From Turritopsis dohrnii (taxonomy: Eukaryota; Cnidaria; Hydrozoa; Anthoathecata; Oceaniidae), in NCBI GenBank assembly GCA_027922465.2, contig BQMF02000421.1, positions 186,001 through 250,000 of the forward strand: a stretch of DNA of 64,000 bases. Direction: 5' to 3'. Of the stretch, positions 21,601-34,768 are shown one piece after another. The number at the start of each line of letters is the position of its first letter. Positions within the stretch are counted from its first letter, which is position 1. The notes under the pieces are model-generated. The model saw only the letters and a list, made by a program, of their open reading frames with translations. It did no database searches and was not told the origin of the DNA. A program made the position numbers and the translations under genes.

Positions 21601-24600
21601 TGACCTGAGATTTAGGAGATTTATAGTGTACTTATTTTGATTATTCAAGAAAATTCAACACACAAATTGCTTTTAGACAGATTAAGAAATAATATCAACA
21701 ATAGAACTCCAACACCAGTGAATGTTGTTATGACTACGTTTAAAATGGTGTCTTCAAACCTAACAAAGATCTTGAATCTCAAGGGACATGCCGATTTAAT
21801 CTAACTTTAAAGTAAGTCCCTGTTAACTGTTATCTCACTAATCTGAAGTATACCCTATTTTGAATACCTATAGAATTTAGGAAAAACAACAAAATGTTTG
21901 CTTACCTCAGAATGTCTCACACAAAATAATGCAAATCTTTCCTTTTTCTCCAACTGAGTTTTAGACTGTAAAACTTTTTCACTCAGTTCTTTTCTCTGCA
22001 CAGACAAACAGGCTAGCTTGTTTTTGATATCAGCGCTTTCTTTTGCATCAACTTTAGTATTAACTTCAAAAAGACTTTTAATTTGGGCAGATAACAACAC
22101 CAAATGCCTTTCTGCTTTTTGTAATCGTTGAAAATGAACTCCAGAATCTACATGCTCCATATTTACAGACACCTAAAAACAAACCATTTAAAGGTTCTTA
22201 TGTGCATAGCAGGTGCATGCAAGATTGAATCAAAAATAAAAAAACCCACTTACATCTAAGGATGATAAAGTTGTTTTCACCTTATGCACATCTTTCTTCA
22301 ATGAGAAAACTGATAATTTGGTATTCAGAGTTTTCAACATGTCTTCATAACTGGCCACATTACTCTGATAGCTTTCAGTTAAGGTATCAAGTTGGCGAGT
22401 AAACTAAAAATTAACAACTCAATTTTTCAGCATTTTTAAGAACAGGCACGTCATTTTATGCTTGCAAAGCAAAAACTGTATAATACACAGCTACTATTTC
22501 CTTAGAATATAATAGTTATCACTTTCCTACATATCAAAAAATAATGTTAATACCTATTATGCTTAAATATATTCATATATCTCTGATGAAGTTGGAAATC
22601 ATTTTGTAAATATTGAACAATGAATGATAAAAAGAATGCTCAGCAAATTTTACAGAAACATGTTTCCTGGAAATGCATGCAGAAAGGAAACCTGAGTATT
22701 CCAAAAAAAGAGATGGCTAGTAAACAGTTCTTTATAATAAACTTCACAGAGAAGTAGTATTATCATTCACCCAAGTAGTATTACGTATCGTAAGTAAATG
22801 AAGTTGGATATGATGCATGTATCAGACAACCCTAAGAAGTCTCTGAGATATTTGAACGTTTCTGCCAATCAAAAACTAGCCTTTCAATTCTATGAACAAA
22901 AGGACTACCTACCTCGTCCTTTTCTTCTTCATCAATTTTCAACTGACATAGTGTTTTCTGCAGACAGGTAAGCTTATCTTCCTTGGCTTTATGTTGATTC
23001 ATTATAACCTTGAGATCAGAAAGGGCGTCTTTTGTAGAATAACAATCAATAGCAGTATTTTCTAACTGTGAAAGAGATGCTTCAAATGTTTGACAACTGC
23101 TAGCAAGTGACTGAAGTTCTACTGAGAAGTCTGCCATTTTGATTTTTTCTTCATACTCATCACACAAGCGGTCATGGTGGCAATTTTTCTGTTTAAACGT
23201 TGTTTTTAAATCATCTTTTTGTTTCAACAACTTCTCCAAAGATTTGCCTGGGTATAAAGGCAACATTTCTTTACAGTGTTCATCGATTTTTGCCAGTTCT
23301 TCATTTAACAAATGCTCATCCTTTACACAAAGTTTCAATTGATGCAGCTCGTTTTGAAGCTGATAACTTGATTTTCCTTCTAAATCTCCAAATTGGGATA
23401 ACTGATCTGTATAGCTAGTTAAATGATCGCAGACATTTATAATGTCCTTATTCAACTTATGAAAGTAACAAGCTTTTAACAGCCTACTCCTTCTTTGATT
23501 TACTTTTCCATCAAAGCGCTTCCACAGGTTGCAAAGTTTTTCTAACACACCTTCAATTGTTTCTTTGTGTGGATGGTTTTGGTGGCATAAATTGCTACCA
23601 AGAGTATGTACTTTCTGAAATAGTTTTTGTGCGGATGGAATTGAAAGACAAAAATGTTCAAATTTTTCATTCATTGCACAAGCTTGGTCATAATTTTCAC
23701 TGTAATTGTCACTGCTCATATTCTTATGTAAATCTGTAAGGACAGACTTCAAATTTCCAGCTTCCTGATAAAAATACAGCAAATTGTAAGAACTGTGTAA
23801 GTTCCTTTGTCTTGCTTCAGCAATATTTTCTAGCTTCTTGAATTTACTCTTGATAAGTTTTGATTTGTTTTGGATGGCTTTTGTTGTTTCTCTTTCTTTT
23901 CTTGACTGAAAAAAAACTTTGAGCAATCTTTTATATTTCAAAATATCAGCCAACAGAATTTTGTGTTTCTTTAACAGTCTGTCACATGAAGACAAATCTT
24001 TTCCATATTCTGCTGAAGAAGCATGTGATATAGTTTCTTCCACCCACTCAATATGTACATCTGCTTCTGAAAGGTATTCCAGTTCACTTAAATTCAAATT
24101 CAAATCTACTGTTCTGTGCAAAACATTTTTTGATAATGTATCCCATGCATTTTTCAGATCATTAATATTTTCACTGATTCTGTGACAATGATCTTCACTG
24201 TTGTTTGAAAGTTTCTCTCCTTGTAAAAGAAGCTTGTTAAATGCTTCTTGGCGAGTTATAAGTTGATGCTCAATTGCAGTAAGTGAATTTTTCGTTTGTC
24301 GAACTGATATGAGATCTTTTGTTTTTGTAAAAGAAGATAGCTTTGCCAGTTGATCAGATATCCACAAAAACTCAAATGAAGACTTTTGAAAGAATTCTTG
24401 ACACTCCAAATCTTTGGTAATTGTAATTCTCTTTTTTTTACACGCTTCATCCAGATCTTTCAATTTCAACTGAGCATTTTTAACATCATCATTTAACTTC
24501 TGTTTCATGTCAGAATCTTTTAGCTTTTCACCATCTTCTAACAATCTTTCAAGTACTTCAGCTTGTGATCTTATCTCGGATTCCATTTTGTTATGATTCA

Positions 24601-27600
24601 ATAGCATGGATCTACAACTACTTAGATCTTGATTAGCAACTGGTTTACCTAACTTTTTCTGTGAAGCATCTAACCAAACAGTGAAGTTCTTCATGTTTGT
24701 TTGTACTTCATCACTAATCTGAGAATCGGACAATTCTTCTTCTTTGACTCTAAAAATTTGCTCCAATTCAAACCACTTGCCATCAACCTCATGAAGGAGA
24801 TCAGTAATCTTGTTTGATGCAAAATGGCAATCTTCAATCAAAAGAAAGCCTTTCTCCTCCATCTTTCTCTTTAATGCACCTTGCATGGTCATTTCAGCCC
24901 ATATATTTTTATGATGAGACTTTTTCTTGTTGACATTCAAATCATTTAAACTACTACATGTCAATAGACCCTTTTTCTCCTGGATCCAAGAAATAAGCTC
25001 ACCACATTCACCATTAAAGTCTTGAAAGGCTTTTAGTTGATTCAATTCTGATTCGACCAGATCACTTTTGGTTTCCACATCACACAGCAAATTTTCAGTC
25101 TCTTCAAGTAAGTTAAATAGTATCTGACATGTTGTTGTTGTTGTTGTTGTTGTTGTTGTGGAAGTATTTAATTCAGTTTTTAATGAGGCCAACTTTTTGA
25201 GATCTGAATGCTTCTTATGTTTTACTTCATTGTATCTTTCTAGCAGTCTCTCTCTCGAAACTTGTAACGACTCTGTTTCTAAACTGATATGATCAAGTAA
25301 AATTTCATACGAAGATAAATGACTTTTTATTCTTTGAAGTTCTTTGCAATTTTTCAAAAATGTCTTCTTCTTTTCCAATTCAGCATCCCTTGATGCTATA
25401 AGATAATGAATATTCTCCATGCCATCTCTCAAATGTTTGATTGTAGTTTCAACAGAGGTTTCTCTAGAAATACTATCCGCCAATGCTATAACTTCATTCA
25501 CATCACTCGTAAGATGCGTCGCAAGTTCTTTTTCTTGCTCATTCAAAATAATGCATTGATTGACATCTGAAAGTGTATCTGCAACAATAGGATCAGAAAG
25601 GAGAGATTCCTTTCCTTTGATACAGAATGAAAGGTCATTTGCATCTGCCATGAAACCTTGTATTCCATAAGCCATAGTTAAAGCATTGGATCGTTCCAAT
25701 GACAAAATTGAAACACTTTCAACTTTCTTTTTTACTTCCTCTAGTTTATCATAAGCTACCTTTGGCAACACATTTCCACTTTCAACTAACTTATCATAAT
25801 CTTGCTTTATTGCAGCTTTTTTGTTTTTGATAGCGTCTATTTCTTTTTCAATTCCTTGCTGTTTCTTAAGTTCCTGACGTACAACATACTCATTATCTGC
25901 ATCATATTCAGAATAAAGTTGATCTTCTTTTTCTTTTATCCAGCAACAAAGTTGCTCACAATCACTAAGGAATGTGTTAACACCATGAAGTTTGAAAATA
26001 TCTTGGTCTAATTTTTCAAGGGATACGGTTACTTCAGAAAACTTTTTGAATAATTGTTGTTTTAATAATGCAACATTTTCATAGTCTGGATGAGTTTCCA
26101 GACTGGATGCCTCATTTTCTTTACTCACTGAAATATTTCTGCAAAGTTTTAAGTTTTCCCAACATTCTTTGGTTTTCCTCTTCAGTGCTTCGATTTCATC
26201 ATTGAACAAATCCATTGTATCTATTGCAAGCTCAATTTCTGTAAGAGATGAGATTAACTCTTGATGATTTTGTAGGAATACTTGATAGTTCAAATGTAAT
26301 TCTAGAAATTTCATTTTGTCTTGACAGATTTTCTGGAGGTTTAAGTAACTGTCAAATAATTGTAATTGTCTACTTGAAACATTTTCTCGATCAAAATGAG
26401 TGATAAATGATTCATTTTCTGAATGATTTCTAAATGATTCTGAATGAAGAGGTAATGGAAGGGTAAGACTGGGAAGTTCATTTTCTTCTTGATCAAGGTC
26501 AGGTGATTCATAACGATCAATTTTCTTAGACAGACTCTGTAGAATATCGATTTCGTGTTTGAAAATTGTTATCTCATATTGAATGTCCGAAAGGCGTTTT
26601 AGAAAGAACTAAAAGACAAGCATAATACAATAAAAATAGTTCTAGTTCTAAGTCATGGAACTTCCTGAATTTAATTTTAAGTACCTCTGTTTGTATCTTA
26701 CTCTCAAAGATATTTTCAGTTGTGATGAGTTGTAATTTTTCATTGATCCACAATTCTGCATAGCTTGCATTAACATAATACTAAAACAAAAACATACTGG
26801 AAGTAAAATAAGTCATTTTCAAAGAAACATTCATGTCAAGAAAAAATGTTTCTAAAAATGTTTTCCAATACACAACTGTTAATGAAAGTTTTGCTTCTAT
26901 CAGTAGTTTACTTCGGCCATTCACCAGATTTTTAAATTTGCAACAAGTTTCTTGTAAAACTTTGATTTCTTGTTCAACTCTTTCAACATCCAATGGCTTG
27001 GTTGTAATAGACATCCACTGTTGTAGAAGCTGATCACATTGATAAAAACATGAATTTGCTTCGGAGATCAATACCTAGATTAATTATTTTACATTAACTC
27101 TGATTTTTAAAAGTGTCTCTGATTTAACAACTATAATGAGGAAGATATTATCACCTGATGTTTTCGTTTATATTTGTTTAAAGACATTAAGTCTTGTCCA
27201 ACTTCTCTTGTCTCAGCAACTCTCAGTTTGTCACTGAGAGTTGTGTTCAAATCAATCAAACTGTGGAGAAAGTAATTGATAGTTTGAGAAAAATCTAAAT
27301 TCTTGCTCTTCTCTTCACATTGGTCATGCCGAATCTGTAAGAAAAAACATTTTAAAAACGGTAAACTCAGAATACCAAAGCAGATGAAGGGCCCTTATAG
27401 GAGTGTGAGACAACAATGAGACTCCATAAACATCTTCGTTAAGTAACAGGGACCGAAACCAACCTGCTTAATCTCTCCCAACTCTGCTAACTTTTTCTTC
27501 ATTTCAGTCGACAACTGTGAGTTAGTCTTGAGTTGTCCTTCGACTCTTCTTTCTAGCTCTTCAAATCTGTAGCAATAACTTTTAAAATGATGAATGTCCT

Positions 27601-30600
27601 GCTCATGAATTTCAATCATTTCCTTTACTGCTATAACACTTTTACCATGATGATTCAATGAGAAATTCTAAACAAAGGTTATACATTAAGACAGTATTGA
27701 AATTACTTTCGACTATTTGATTTAACATGATATTCAAAATGGATATTTAAATTGTTAGGTTATACGAGAAGTTTGCTAATATCTACAAGTAGCTAAAGAT
27801 CAGGAAATGATGGCAACAAAAAATCAGTCAAATGTGACAAACGATAAACAAGTGCAATTTAGTTTTCTAATCAACATTATGGCCATTATTGTTGTCTTGA
27901 ACAATTAAAACTTCATTGGGGGAATGCTGCATTGTCTGTTTAGTAGCAAATAACTGCACACCCTTACAAAATCTTATTTGCCAACACACTCTTATTTCAA
28001 AGATTAAGGGAAGGAAACATTGTTAGGAAGGTGAGTACTAATTAAACCATCTTGATTTGTTTTGCAATTAATGTGATTTCTAATTATATTATTTTTTCTG
28101 ACATAATTTTTACAAACCTGGAATGTGTTCATCTCAAACTTTAAATCATCCAAATCTACAATAATACTGGACAAGTTCTTCAATGATAGTAAGGATTTTT
28201 TCCTGGCTGATACCTTCTGCAGCAGCTTTAACCAATCTTTTAATATTTGTTCTTTTCTAGTTAAAAATGAATAGCACAACATTAAATTCAATAGAAAAAA
28301 GTGAAACAATACAAAAATGCTGAGCACATACCTGCATGTGAGTTTTGCAACATCATGATACTTTAAGGTAGTCATGTCTTCCAGAAGCCTGGAGAGTACA
28401 GAAAACCGAATTTCCTGTAATCATAACAGAAAATTAAAAAGTGATGGCTTTGATTTCAGTGAAAGTATCAATATATAATATTGTCAAACAGGATTTCTTC
28501 ATTTCAATAAATGCCATATTAAATGATATCTTTACTTGGATTTACTTACACCAGCTTTGAGGTCTGCTTCAAAACCTTGATGCTTTTTTAAAGACGAAGG
28601 AATATCTCTAGGTGCAATTTGATCAGGTTTGCTTTCCATATCAAGGATAATGTTTTTGTCTGATAGCCAAGATTCGCGCAATGATGCCTAGAAAAACAAA
28701 TCATTTAGGTAACAAAACAACAACAATAACAAAAACAAAACAATTTAAACAAAGAAATTGTCAGAAACCTTTATGTTGAATTTTTCCAACAGCATGGATA
28801 GTTTTTCTTGCCTAAATCAAAATTGAAAATTATTCATTCAGAACAATCTAGCATCTAAAGTTGTACAGATCTAAGTTGAGTTGTACTATATAAATTATAA
28901 ATTATAATTATGCAAAAAATGTAAGAAGGGAAGCAGATATTATTTAAATGAAACTGTCAGAATATTACTGTTTTCATAACTAATTATAATGAAGTTTCAT
29001 TTTCAGAGAACAATTTTGAACTACACATATCAAAGGAAGAAACATTTGTGAGATGAAAATTCAGGAATTAAACCAAGCCTTTTAGAGATGTTGACTCACT
29101 CAAGAGTAATGATGTATTTTACAAGACAATAACCCTGACTGAAACAACTGAAAATTATCTGTGATCTGATTCATTACTGCAGATAATTAAGTACGTCTGC
29201 AGTTGCAAATGCCAATCAATTCCAACAAAGACACAAGAACATTTATAATAGAAACTTGACAAATCTTTGATAAAAATGAGTAAAAAGAAACTAAATCTGA
29301 CTCAATATAAATTAAGACTAGATTACCTTAACAATTCAGTTTTTAGCTTTCCTTCTCTTATGTTTTCAGTTTTTTCGAGATTCTGCCATATGATATTAAC
29401 ATCTGAGAGTGTGTAACCTTTAGTTGGAATATAACTCTTATATCGTTTGCCGGTCAGAAATGCTTGGATTTCAAAAAAAAGAATTTCAGCTTTCATCCGA
29501 TTCATTGATCTAAGAACCACAAATAATAATGATGTAATTAACTTATTAAATCCTAGGAACTACACCTACAACTGAAGTACCTTTTAGGCTTTTCATCTGT
29601 TCTAAACAATTTAAAGTCATTCATATCCATATGTAGTTGACTTAAAGTGGTTGGCACGGGTTTCGATAGACTATCTGTTGTTTGATGTAACCAAACTAAT
29701 AACTCATCAACCATTCGAATATAAGTTTCTTTCATTCTATCCAATTCCATCAACTCCATCACAAACTTAAATTTAAATGGATGGTATTATATTTCATTCC
29801 TGTAATGTACAAGAACAAGTAAAGCCATTAAAACATTTATACTTTGTTTAGTCTCTTGCCACTGGTTTTTTCATGTTGTAACTTCGAAAAATACTGATAA
29901 ATCATACCAATATACATCATGATGGATTTCTCGTCAGGCCGAGGAACATCGACATCTATTTAAATAATTTTCTGTTAAAAAATCTTAAAGAACGTCAATA
30001 ACCTAATTACATTACTATTGCTAAAAATAGTTTTCTGTGTTTACATCATGCACTGCCTTATGAAAGCTAGACACTGCATACAATTTTACTGCCAGTTAAC
30101 ACTTTATCTATCCTAATCGATTAGTGTAAGGCTGTGTAAACCTAAGGAAGTTTTAGTTTACACAAAAAACGACTTCTCTTGTTAAGATGCTGAAATAGAT
30201 CATCATACCTTCTGGATCAAGGAGTTTGGCGATCCCTAACTTCTCACTAGCAACATCAAAAGCATGGGCGAGATTCTTAATATGTTGACTACCATTGAGA
30301 TCATTAAAATCAAATAAATCTGGCCTATAAAATTGCAAAGTTTTGTTATCTAAAAACAGCACAAAGATTGAGATTAAAGCTACAGATCATAATGATAGAG
30401 TAACAGGATTTGTATTGGAAGTCAAACTGACATCAGCACTGCTTCCACTTAGAAGACCTAAAGGCAATGATTCCTTAATATCAAAATGTAAACCTGTGAG
30501 CATGAATCAGTGCATTGAATGCTAAACCATTTTTCCAACAACTTGTGAAGTTGACAATATTCACACCAGCATAACTACATAAAAGATAAAAATGATGATT

Positions 30601-32590
30601 ATTGTGATGTAAGCCATTTTGTAGTCACAGATGAAATTGGTCAACAATAAAAATGACCTACCCTTTCGTTTTCCGCTGACACCACAACAACAATGCATCT
30701 TTTACAGATTTCGAGTCTCTTGACTGAAACCAACAATATATCAATTATCAATGATGCTAGAGTGATCAATAACACTGGAGGGCGTTGTCTTAAAACAAGT
30801 GTGGCACAGCAGACCAGAAAAAAAGTAACATAGATTGTATAGATTGTAAAATAGATTGTATTTGTGAAGCTATGGACAACAGTATTTGCCAAACAACGCA
30901 AAGGTTATAATTGCTGATAAAACAATTGACCCAGCAGAAAGATTCGATGTCGTCATAGAGTTTAGATTAAATTTATTTCAGGATGGCAAAATGGGTTTAA
31001 AATTGGAAAAGCAAATGAGATAAAAACAGGCTTTTCCTAACTCAAATCACTGAAGCAGTGATCTTCCAACTGAACGATTGAACAATATTGTTAGTTAACT
31101 ATACAATATTTTCTGATTTGTCATCAACATCAATAATACCTATATACTACATGTATGACAATAAACAAAAAATGTTATGATATTTTTGTGTTTATAAGTT
31201 CATAAATTTATAATTTACAAGCACGCAATTACAATTATAATAATCATATTCCAACATGTTAAATCAGTCTTCTCATTATAAGGCGCACTTACTACCACGC
31301 CCACTATAACGCTCCTATAACTATATAACTAACTATAACGAGTTAGTTAAAACGCTCTTTTAATCACGCGCCTAGATGCTCAATAAACTCAACTTTCCAT
31401 ATTAGTTTTCGTGCTCAATTGACAACAAACTTAAGTATATTACAGGATTATTTTGTTGTTGCTAGGGAGAATGACCACCATTGCTACAGTTATTTTGAAA
31501 TTTCCTTCGTTATACGAATTCATTTCCTCACCTAATGAAAGAATATGAAAATAAGTGGTACCAGCAGGACGTTTTCGTGTTATTCAATGAAATTAAAAAG
31601 CATTTTAGTTTCCAGCTCCTTTGCATGAGTTAAAATAACAATTAAATTCTGTCAGCTGGTTGCACACTGTTGGTTGATTACACACTTCTCATGACAAGAC
31701 CTGAAAGTGTCAAATGTTTTAATGCACAAATTTAAAGATTGAATAAATTAGGTGCATGACATCGTGCAACTTATGATCGTTGATTTATACATTGAGAAAA
31801 CTGTATGTAATAGATAGGATATACCTCTTCCTGCACATCTGCAATTGAAAATCTCAAGATAATCGTCCATAACAGTCCTAAAATTAATTCTTCTTTCCCA
31901 TCCACAATGTCTTCAGCTCCAATGCTTTCTAGTTTGATCTATAAAAAAAATTGAGCAATCAACACATTTACTTACAATATGCTTCACTAATGACAAAGAG
32001 CAATTAATCCTTCAAACATAATAACTTACAAATTTTTTTAAGTATTCAAGAACTCTAGATACATTTTCAAGCTTGTGAATACGCTGTTTACCCTTGGCTA
32101 AAAGAAAGTGAAAGTGAAAGTGAAATCATTAAGAATAACAATGACAATGCGATACTCCAGAAAACTTTGATAAAGACATTATGGTGTGTAACACTTTTAC
32201 CTAGATCATGTTTTTTTGCTGATAACATTATGATTTAATCATGGTAAAATATATTATCTCTTTTGTTCTTTTGAACATCATAGATATAAAGATAATTATT
32301 TTACAAGTATAAAAATATCCTTGAGTAACTGCAAGCAGAAAAAGCAACAAATTTAATTCAAACAAATAACACATACAGACAATTCCAATCTTCGCACCAG
32401 ATATATTTTCTAATAACTTTATGAGTAATTTTCCATCAGTAAAGTCTGTAAATAAATTTTGCACGTGCGCCCCTGTTTTTTCAAGAAATGCATTCACCCA
32501 TTTTGTGAAGGTTTTCTGTTGTAATGCAACACGTTCCCTTTTTAATTCACCAATACGATCTCTTTCAGGAATTTCAACTTCATCCATCAA
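14539..32590 (-). CDS. Beta-spectrin family protein, beta-heavy-like, 3,617 aa, 33 exons
   Basis: Exons on the minus strand: 32,590-32,377; 32,097-32,030; 31,938-31,825; 30,723-30,662; 30,574-30,494; 30,324-30,209; 29,955-29,843; 29,765-29,581; 29,509-29,327; 28,811-28,769; 28,687-28,550; 28,414-28,332; 28,256-28,118; 27,667-27,464; 27,334-27,155; 27,074-26,877; 26,780-26,685; 26,608-22,913; 22,403-22,254; 22,172-21,906; 21,528-21,205; 20,790-20,467; 20,387-20,161; 19,533-19,182; 19,082-18,735; 18,474-17,975; 17,877-17,720; 17,461-17,241; 17,014-16,778; 16,617-16,312; 16,233-16,006; 15,914-15,697; 15,619-14,539. All junctions are GT-AG with matching phases. A two-CH actin-binding domain is followed by spectrin repeats, which at ~106 residues each leave room for nearly 30. 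That is longer than conventional beta-spectrin (about 17 repeats) and near beta-heavy (about 30). No SH3 or PH domain was recognised. The expected role is crosslinking actin at the membrane cortex. The start is the first Met of [20 protein letters not shown]. Confidence 0.9.
19567..20017. mobile_element. Pogo/Tigger-like MITE within spectrin intron 23
   Basis: TA at 19,565 and 20,018 flank a 451-bp element. Its ends are AAGTCGACTCTGCATATCTCG (left, trimmed) and, inverted, CAGTCGGCTCTCGATATCTC. GTTCGAGATATCGAG recurs internally at 19,605 and 19,994. It fills most of the 627-bp intron between exons 23 and 24 and has no transposase. Confidence 0.75.
22913..26608 (-). other. Giant 3,696-nt exon 18 of the spectrin gene
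   Basis: A single exon of exactly 1,232 codons lies between acceptor TTTTAG|TTC and donor GAG|GTAGGTAG. It encodes about a dozen successive three-helix repeats, for example [25 protein letters not shown] and [13 protein letters not shown] with the helix-A Trp. A low-complexity segment ([10 protein letters not shown]) sits near its start and a poly-Thr run near its middle. Every other exon is 43-1,081 nt. Loss of introns by gene conversion with a cDNA, or a block expansion of repeats after intron loss, could explain it. Confidence 0.85.
25131..25159 (-). repeat. In-frame (ACA)n microsatellite coding poly-Thr in spectrin
   Basis: On the minus strand about nine to ten ACA codons in a row encode Thr within exon 18, between LKTELNTS and [10 protein letters not shown]. 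Because it is a triplet repeat, length changes keep the frame. It falls between helices and is likely tolerated. Confidence 0.9.
29843..32590 (-). other. Actin-binding domain (CH1-CH2) encoded by spectrin exons 1-7
   Basis: CH1: [70 protein letters not shown] and [13 protein letters not shown] are diagnostic of the beta-spectrin branch (compare [34 protein letters not shown] in the family). CH2: [72 protein letters not shown] and [17 protein letters not shown]. Exons 8-12 continue with the beta-spectrin linker and first repeats ([33 protein letters not shown]). This order separates it from dystrophin, alpha-actinin and nesprin. Confidence 0.92.
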
Positions 32591-34047
32591 AACATTTACA
32601 TTTAACTCATTCTGTCAATTATTGCTTGGATAGGGATGGTTAAACCAATGCTTCAAAACTTCTAAAAGAATAACTCACACACATAATATATAAGATATCA
32701 ACAAAACAGAATGAAGATCATTAATGAAATTCATTATGTTTATAATTTATTTTCTAAATCACGTAGAATGATCAATTGTGGTATACTGTGATCGTGGCAG
32801 GCAAAATCTTTTATTATTGACCATTATTTTATAAATAAGCACAAGTTATTTTTTTCCATTCCAACAATGTTTTACCAATCTCAGAATCCTGAAAAATATC
32901 AGATTATTAAAATCGCATAGTAAGACCACAATCACATATCAGACTAGTAAGTGCAAGTTCTCTGCCTTAAAGTCTGAGGTATACATTCCTGTTGGAGGCC
33001 CACATCAGTGAGTTACACTGTAATTTCCCTCCCTAATAATAATAATAATAAAAAAGCTATAGGTATTAAGGTAAAGCAGAAATATGGACTTGACACACTG
33101 ACAGGGTGAAGAATACAACAACAAAACAAATGGTACAATTACAACAAAGGGTTTTTATGATATAATATAAACAGGTAGAGTTGTAGAAAACTAAGTCGAT
33201 AATTTTTGTCAAAAAAGCAATCCGATCTATTTTTATCTGAAAATGTTTCAGTTCCTTCTTGCACCTATTGAATACAACAATAATTAAACATGAATAAATG
33301 AGATTTGGCAGTCACTTTAGTTGTAAAGTTGGCATTTCATGAATGCAATTTGATAATTCAGTACATCAATAGCGAGTGTGCATACCACTTTCATTTTAGA
33401 GAGTGATATATTTAGTTTTAAATTACGGTCAACGTCTTCTTTAGTAGCACTTAAAACCATGTAGAGGCGAGAGTGCTTTTTACAATTATAGTAGCCCGTG
33501 CCGTGCCGTTTTTTTATGATCACGGGGGAATCATTGCATTGCATCCCAATCAAATGCGACGTTTTTGGGGAAATATCTCGAGAACCAATTTTTGGGGTCA
33601 GCGATACGAGTGATGGGTTGACACAACATTTGGGCCAAAATTTTATTTGGTACTACATCTATGAAGTCATCAAAATCTTTGATCACCGATATCTCAGTAA
33701 CCATTGGTTGTAGCGAAACGATCCCATACGTTTTTTGGATCAATTTTTCAATCTCTACAACATGGGTACACTTTCCAGTCGCAGTTGTGTGATCTAATTT
33801 TTAGTCAGGGGGTTTGCACACATGAAAGGCGATTTTGACACATCTTTTTTGAAGTTAAACTCGGTAAAAAATTTTACCTGGGTTACTAGTACTTCATAAT
33901 GCATAGAAATTAAAAATAATTAATGATGCACTCTTGCTTCAAATAAAAGAAAAATTAAAATGAGAAGAAAATAATGAAGGGTGTTATGTGAAACATTATG
34001 AACCAAATCTTTCATAACATAGACTAACATAAGATTTGCCAAATTGT
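32591..34047. other. Region upstream of the spectrin start, no gene seen
   Basis: It should contain the spectrin promoter and 5' UTR. An (AAT)n microsatellite lies near 33,036, and 33,480-33,780 looks like a diverged dispersed repeat (AAATATCTCGAGAACCAA, ATATCTCAGTAACCA). No coding region is supported. Confidence 0.4.
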
Positions 34048-34760
34048 AGCCCTCTGAATTAGGAAAGAAGATGGACAGCGAAAAAATGCCGTTGTATTTG
34101 AAAATTGCGACGGCAGATCATTATTTACGACGGCAAAAAAATGCCGCTGTGTAAGATGTTAACGACGAAAACTTGATTGGTTTATTCCAGTAAAAATGTT
34201 GGTGTAGAATAATGGCTAATAAAACAGAAACTAAATAGTTTATAAATCAACAGTTTTATCTGGAACAAGAAGTTATATACAAGATTTGCTTTGAAATTGT
34301 CCTGTTAATTGTTTGATTATTCATAGTTTAAAAAGAACGAATCTACGTGAATGTTTCTTTACTAATTTCACGGCAAGCGAAAAGAATAATCGCAATACAA
34401 TGTATTGAAATCAAAACCGAAACTGACTTGAACAGAATATGAACTCATCGAGAAAAAAAAATCATCCAAAAACAAAACCCAAACTGACTTTATAATACTT
34501 TATAATAAACATTCCTGCGTAAAGGCTTTCTATTTGGCATTATGTGATATTGTTATATCGATGACATGATGTAAACAAATGTTCTATAGAAAGAAAATTT
34601 TTGAGAACAAACAGAAGATATCAGGGGAATTCCCAGGAATAGCCCGACATATTCAATATTATTCAAAAAACATTGTTGGCAAAATTTTGCCGTCGTAATT
34701 TGGATTTACAGCAGCTTCACGACGGCAAAAGCTGAATGCTGTCATAAATTCAGAGGGCTG
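34048..34760. mobile_element. hAT-like non-autonomous element with 8-bp target duplication
   Basis: CAAATTGT occurs at 34,040-34,047 and again at 34,761-34,768. The ends are AGCCCTCTGAATT and, inverted, CAGCCCTCTGAATT. The interior reiterates GACGGCA / TGCCGTC (for example GCGACGGCAG, ACGACGGCAAAAAAATGCCG, TTTTGCCGTCGT, CACGACGGCAAAAG). No transposase frame. The 8-bp duplication and CAG-type end point to hAT. Confidence 0.75.
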
Positions 34761-34768
34761 CAAATTGT

